This document shows positions 63,269 through 64,000 of a stretch of 64,000 nucleotides of DNA, in pieces. The position numbers and the translations under genes are program-made. Within the stretch, counting starts at the first letter, position 1. Each line of letters begins with the position of its first letter. The notes beneath the pieces are model-generated. The model saw nothing but the letters and a program-made list of their open reading frames with translations. It did no database searches and had not been told where the DNA came from. The stretch comes from Curtobacterium sp. PhB115 (lineage in GTDB: Bacteria; Actinomycetota; Actinomycetes; Actinomycetales; Microbacteriaceae), in contig NZ_RJKR01000007.1 of NCBI RefSeq assembly GCF_003752025.1, forward strand, positions 124,001-188,000. Direction: 5' to 3'.

Positions 63269-63721
63269 GTGACTGCCAAGCCCGGCCTCCGCCGAACCTC
63301 CCGGATCATCCTGCTCGACCCCGACGGCCGCGTGTTCCTGATGGACACCAACTCGCCGTCCTCCGACGGTGCGCACCGCTGGATCACCCCGGGTGGCGGC
63401 GTCGACCCGGGCGAGGACCACCGGGACGCGGCGATCCGCGAGCTCCGCGAGGAGACCGGCATCGTCATCGACGAGCCCGGGGAACCGGTCTGGTCGTGGG
63501 ACTTCACGGTCGAGTGGGACCTCGCCGACCACGATCGTGGGCACGCCGAGTTCTACGTCGTCCGCACGCCCGGCTTCGAGCTGTCCGACGCCGAGTGGAC
63601 CGACGACGAGCGCGTCGACATCCTGGCGTCGCGGTGGTGGACGGCCGACGAGCTCGACGCCACCGACGAACCGTTCGAGCCCGCGGAACTGCCGGATCTC
63701 GTGCGGCGCTTCACCGCCTGA
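63269..63721 (+). CDS. Nudix hydrolase
   Basis: The 150-residue protein carries a full Nudix box [20 protein letters not shown] followed by ETGI near residues 46-70, which binds divalent metal and hydrolyses a nucleoside diphosphate linked to another group. The N-terminal strand [18 protein letters not shown] and WSWDFTVEW are typical. Substrate unknown. The GTG start follows a -10-like box by seven bases. Confidence 0.92.
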   Translation: MTAKPGLRRTSRIILLDPDGRVFLMDTNSPSSDGAHRWITPGGGVDPGEDHRDAAIRELREETGIVIDEPGEPVWSWDFTVEWDLADHDRGHAEFYVVRTPGFELSDAEWTDDERVDILASRWWTADELDATDEPFEPAELPDLVRRFTA

Positions 63722-63751
63722 CGGTTCCTTGTCGGTGTCGGAGCCGACCAG

Positions 63752-63757
63752 TACGCT
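63752..63757 (+). promoter_or_regulatory. -10-like TACGCT of the UvrA-like gene
   Basis: TACGCT with seven bases to the ATG at 63765; fits a leaderless message. Confidence 0.5.
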
Positions 63758-63764
63758 GATCGAC

Positions 63765-64000
63765 ATGCATACCAGTCCGCCCGACGCCCGCCACGACGAC
63801 GAGCGCGCCGCTGCGGTGCACGCCGCCGACGGCCACGACCGGATCCGGGTGCGGGGCGCGCGGGCGAACAACCTGCGGGACATCGACGTCGACCTGCCGA
63901 AGCGTCGTCTGACGGTCTTCACCGGTGTGTCCGGGTCGGGGAAGAGCTCGCTCGTCTTCGGCACGGTGGCGGCCGAGTCGCAGCGCATGATCAACGAGAC
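63765..64000 (+). CDS. UvrA-like ATPase, N-terminal fragment (runs off the window)
   Basis: The first 78 codons are present. After an acidic start they read [20 protein letters not shown] and Walker [23 protein letters not shown], followed by RMINET. This is the start of a UvrA-family ATPase. The [12 protein letters not shown] form differs from the YAEGQRRYVESL of true UvrA and is more like the shorter DrrC-type UvrA relatives, which are linked to drug resistance. The 3' part is outside the window, so the type cannot be fixed. Confidence 0.85.
   Translation, partial: MHTSPPDARHDDERAAAVHAADGHDRIRVRGARANNLRDIDVDLPKRRLTVFTGVSGSGKSSLVFGTVAAESQRMINE

Overview
The window is about 70% GC, densely packed, and reads as chromosomal DNA of an actinobacterium. 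Markers are mycothiol synthesis (mshC), RbpA, PafB/PafC, HelY, the actinobacterial FabG and GlgA types, many GTG starts and many 4-bp start/stop overlaps. Gene content and order (DUF3099-SURF1, TerD/TelA cluster, UppP-MshC, PAC2, TrmI, PafBC-TatC-HelY-Lnt-RbpA) suggest a Microbacteriaceae such as Curtobacterium or a relative. The genus is an inference from memory of the families, not a search.

Layout. 1-7.8 kb is housekeeping: the end of an ABC-F ATPase, a DUF3099/SURF1 operon, FabG, SerB, divergent glgC and glgA, an ABC ATPase and ribosomal protein L31 type B. 7.87-18.85 kb is one minus-strand tellurium/stress-type Ter cluster of eleven genes: a DUF475 (TerC-like) membrane protein, four TerD-type proteins, TelA with an XpaC-like partner, an unrecognised Pro/Ala-rich protein, a citrate-lyase-type C-C lyase, a very large phosphoribosyltransferase/TRSP/StiP/PELOTA fusion and a HAD phosphatase. 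This is the most distinctive region. 18.9-27.1 kb carries an exonuclease, trehalose synthase, a hydrolase/glycosyltransferase pair, a phosphatase/sirtuin pair and a TrmH-type methylase. 27.1-32.5 kb is a probable amide/urea-derivative catabolic island: an AtzH-amidase fusion, a formamidase-like enzyme and a FadR-type GntR regulator face a cytosine-deaminase-like amidohydrolase and a DUF1097 membrane protein. A FadR-type operator lies in the divergent gap.

32.5-44.6 kb holds cell-wall and lipid enzymes, a FUSC membrane protein, DinB, a superfamily 2 helicase and NADH dehydrogenase II. One tRNA-Leu(GAG) with its own promoter and terminator sits near 45 kb. 45.2-48.7 kb is an M20 peptidase, UppP and MshC. 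48.7-49.1 kb is a tandem duplication of a palindromic repeat plus terminator. 49-60.6 kb is the region that in many actinobacteria carries the proteasome/pupylation genes, here without them: PAC2, HAD, TrmI, FKBP lipoprotein, PafB, PafC, TatC, HelY, Lnt, RbpA. The end has an SPFH/NfeD pair, an SDR, a Nudix hydrolase and the start of a UvrA-like gene.

Regulation. At least sixteen genes have a TANNNT -10-like hexamer only 6-8 bases before the chosen start codon, the signature of leaderless transcripts. Several divergent pairs place two such hexamers back to back. All functions are from reading motifs; no database search or structure calculation was run.
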